From positions 2,914,001-2,978,000 of the forward strand of contig JAUTDP010000004.1 in assembly GCA_033439795.1 (NCBI GenBank): 64,000 nt of DNA, read 5' to 3'. Every line of letters starts with the position of its first letter. The first letter of the stretch is position 1. Source of the stretch: Sordaria brevicollis. Taxonomy: Eukaryota; Ascomycota; Sordariomycetes; Sordariales; Sordariaceae. Made by a program: the position numbers and the translations under genes. The notes under the pieces are model-generated. The model saw only the letters and a program-made list of their open reading frames with translations. It did not search any database and was not told the origin of the DNA. This document shows positions 62,531 through 64,000 of this stretch, piece by piece.

Positions 62531-62819
62531 CTTTTATTTTAATTTCTATTCTAATTCTAAAGCTTATTTTAATTCCTAATTCTAAATTTAATTTTTTATT
62601 ATTTCGATATAGATATCTTTTTTTGTAAATTGGATATTCTATATTCTATTTTTTTTTTAATTTTATTTTTATCCTTTTTTCCCAATTTTTCTATTTAATT
62701 TAAACTACTTTCTATTAAATTTTTCTAAAACTTCCTAATTTTTTTTCTTTATAATTAATTTCTTCTTTTCATTTTACTTTTCTACTAAAAAGAATAAGAG
62801 TACTAATAATTATAATTAA

Positions 62820-63200
62820 AAAAATAAAGGAATAAGAAAAAAAATCCTACGAATATTATTAATATTAATATTAATATTAGTATTATTATTTAGAATATTA
62901 GTATTATTATTTAGAATATTAATATTAATATTATAAATACTAGTATTAATATTATCCCTATCGATAATAATAATAATAACCTTCTAATAATAACCTATTA
63001 ATAATAGTAATAACCTTTTAATAATAATTTTCTAATAGTAATTTTCTAATAATAATTTTCCAATAGTAACCTTTTAGTAGTAATTTTCTAATAGTAATTT
63101 TTTAATAGTAATTTTCTAATAGTAATTTCTAAGTAATAACCTTCTAGTAGCAATTTTCCAATAGTAACCTCCTAGTAATAAATTTCCTAATAATAGTAGC
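62820..63200. repeat. Low-complexity AT repeats
   Basis: TTTAGAATATTAGTATTATT-type units (about 62870-62950) are followed by many copies of a 12-13 bp unit close to AATAGTAATTTTCT (about 62990-63180). Confidence 0.75.
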
Positions 63201-63249
63201 GGCCCTATAAGCCGATTTTTCGAGCCCGAAAAAGCCCGCCGATAATAAA

Positions 63250-63725
63250 TTAATTATTAATTAAAAAACTATTAAATAAAAATAAAATTTACTTCAAAAT
63301 TTTTAAGGACGCTATTTCTCTTAAGAGTTTCTATTAATTAAAAAGCTATTAAATGAGAATAAAATTTACTTTATTTCTCTCTCAAATTAATTATAAAACC
63401 CGAAAGAGTTTTTATATATAATATTTAAAAATTATATCTCTCCTAAAAATTTCTACTAATTAAGAAATTATTAAACGAAAATAAAATTTACCTTATTTCT
63501 CTTTCGAACTAATTATAAAACTTAAAAAAATTCCTATATATAATATTTAAGAACTATATCTCTTTTAAAAGTTTTTACCAATTAAGAAACTATTGGACGA
63601 GAATAAAATTTACTTTATTTTTCTTTTAAATTAATTATAAAGCCTAAAGGAATTCTTATATATAATATTTAAGAATTATATTTCTTTTAAAAGTTTTTAT
63701 TAATTAAAAAGTTATTAGACGAAAA
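63250..63725. repeat. Tandem repeat of about 122 bp
   Basis: The anchor AATAAAATTTAC recurs near 63281, 63358, 63480 and 63602. The last three are 122 bp apart; the first interval is shorter (77 bp), so the first copy is truncated. Each unit also holds TATATATAATATTTAA and TCTTTTAAAAGTTTTTA. Confidence 0.82.
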
Positions 63726-64000
63726 TATGGCTTATTTTAAAACTTTTAAGGACGTTATTAAAAGGTTACTTAATTTACTTTACGTTATAGAAATGTTTAA
63801 ATCTATTAAAGATAATAAAATTACTTTAATTTAGCCAATAATTTTAGAAGGAAGTAAAATAAATATTATTTTATTATAATTATTTATTTCTACCTCCTAC
63901 CCTTCTATTTTATTCCCTTTCTTAAAAATATATTAATAAATAAAATATACGCTTTAATCGGTTTTCTTTAGAATTATTCCTTTTTTTAAGAAAGATAATA

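Larger units (their letters stand above)
41056..64000. other. AT-rich, RIP-degraded heterochromatic block
   Basis: Base composition changes abruptly from balanced to strongly AT. CA and TG dinucleotides are rare, TA is abundant, and stop codons are mostly TAA. Duplicate segments inside the block differ almost only by transitions. This is the result of RIP, which mutates repeated DNA in the sexual cycle of Neurospora and seeds DNA methylation and H3K9 methylation. The block runs off the right end of the window. Confidence 0.93.

Noticed and set aside
62388..62579. Open frame rich in Phe and Ser
   Set aside because: It results from a pyrimidine simple repeat.
63250..63725. CRISPR-like array
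   Set aside because: The repeats are long, diverged and contiguous with no unique spacers, and the genome is eukaryotic.
41056..64000. Centromere
   Set aside because: Neurospora centromeres are RIPed AT-rich DNA of this kind, but they are far longer. 23 kb next to active genes fits dispersed or subtelomeric heterochromatin equally well, so no claim is made.

Overview
The window comes from a filamentous ascomycete, almost certainly a Neurospora species or a close Sordariaceae relative. Three things support this. Protein genes have short introns with GT(A/G)NGT donors and CTAAC-type branch points. A single dispersed 5S rRNA gene (13864-13983, minus) matches the Neurospora 5S sequence as I remember it. 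The last 23 kb are AT-rich DNA whose changes are all C-to-T or G-to-A, the mark of repeat-induced point mutation (RIP).

Bases 1 to about 41050 are ordinary euchromatin with 12 protein genes and two RNA genes. In order: the 3' end of proteasome subunit Rpn1 (+); a MATE transporter (+); isopentenyl-diphosphate isomerase (+); a GNAT acetyltransferase-like protein (+); replication protein A subunit 2 (-); a DUF202 membrane protein (+); 5S rRNA (-); a type II membrane glycosyltransferase-like protein (-); the ribosomal-protein import chaperone Syo1 (+); a DNAJC8/Spf31-like J protein (-); the DEAD-box helicase Dbp10 (+); a vacuolar Ca2+/H+ exchanger (+); tRNA-Asn(GUU) (+); the GATOR1/SEACIT subunit Iml1 (-); and a CDF-family vacuolar zinc transporter (+). 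These are housekeeping genes with no operon logic. Syo1 and Dbp10 both serve 60S ribosome biogenesis, and the exchanger, the zinc transporter and Iml1 all act at the vacuole. Exon boundaries were worked out by hand from splice signals and reading frame. They close to an exact multiple of three in every complete gene.

Bases from about 41050 to 64000 are RIP-degraded heterochromatin. Two Ty3/Gypsy LTR retrotransposons are nested there. The outer one (43392-58407) has 286-bp LTRs and a 5-bp target duplication, tttat. The inner one (50069-57427) has 295-bp LTRs and the target duplication ttacc, and it sits inside the 3' end of the outer pol frame. Removing the inner element plus one ttacc restores the outer reading frame. 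The outer element itself lies in or next to an older decayed reading frame that starts near 41456. To the right (58408-64000) are degraded tandem and direct repeats, pyrimidine tracts and no intact gene.

The most interesting signals are: the exact nested structure; the change of every Cys and His codon of both Gag zinc knuckles to Tyr codons; the same -1 gag/pol frame relation in both elements; a GC core of the inner LTR that has escaped decay; the decayed host-like ORF; a GC-AG intron; two genes split 4 and 7 nt into the coding sequence; and a possible poison exon.
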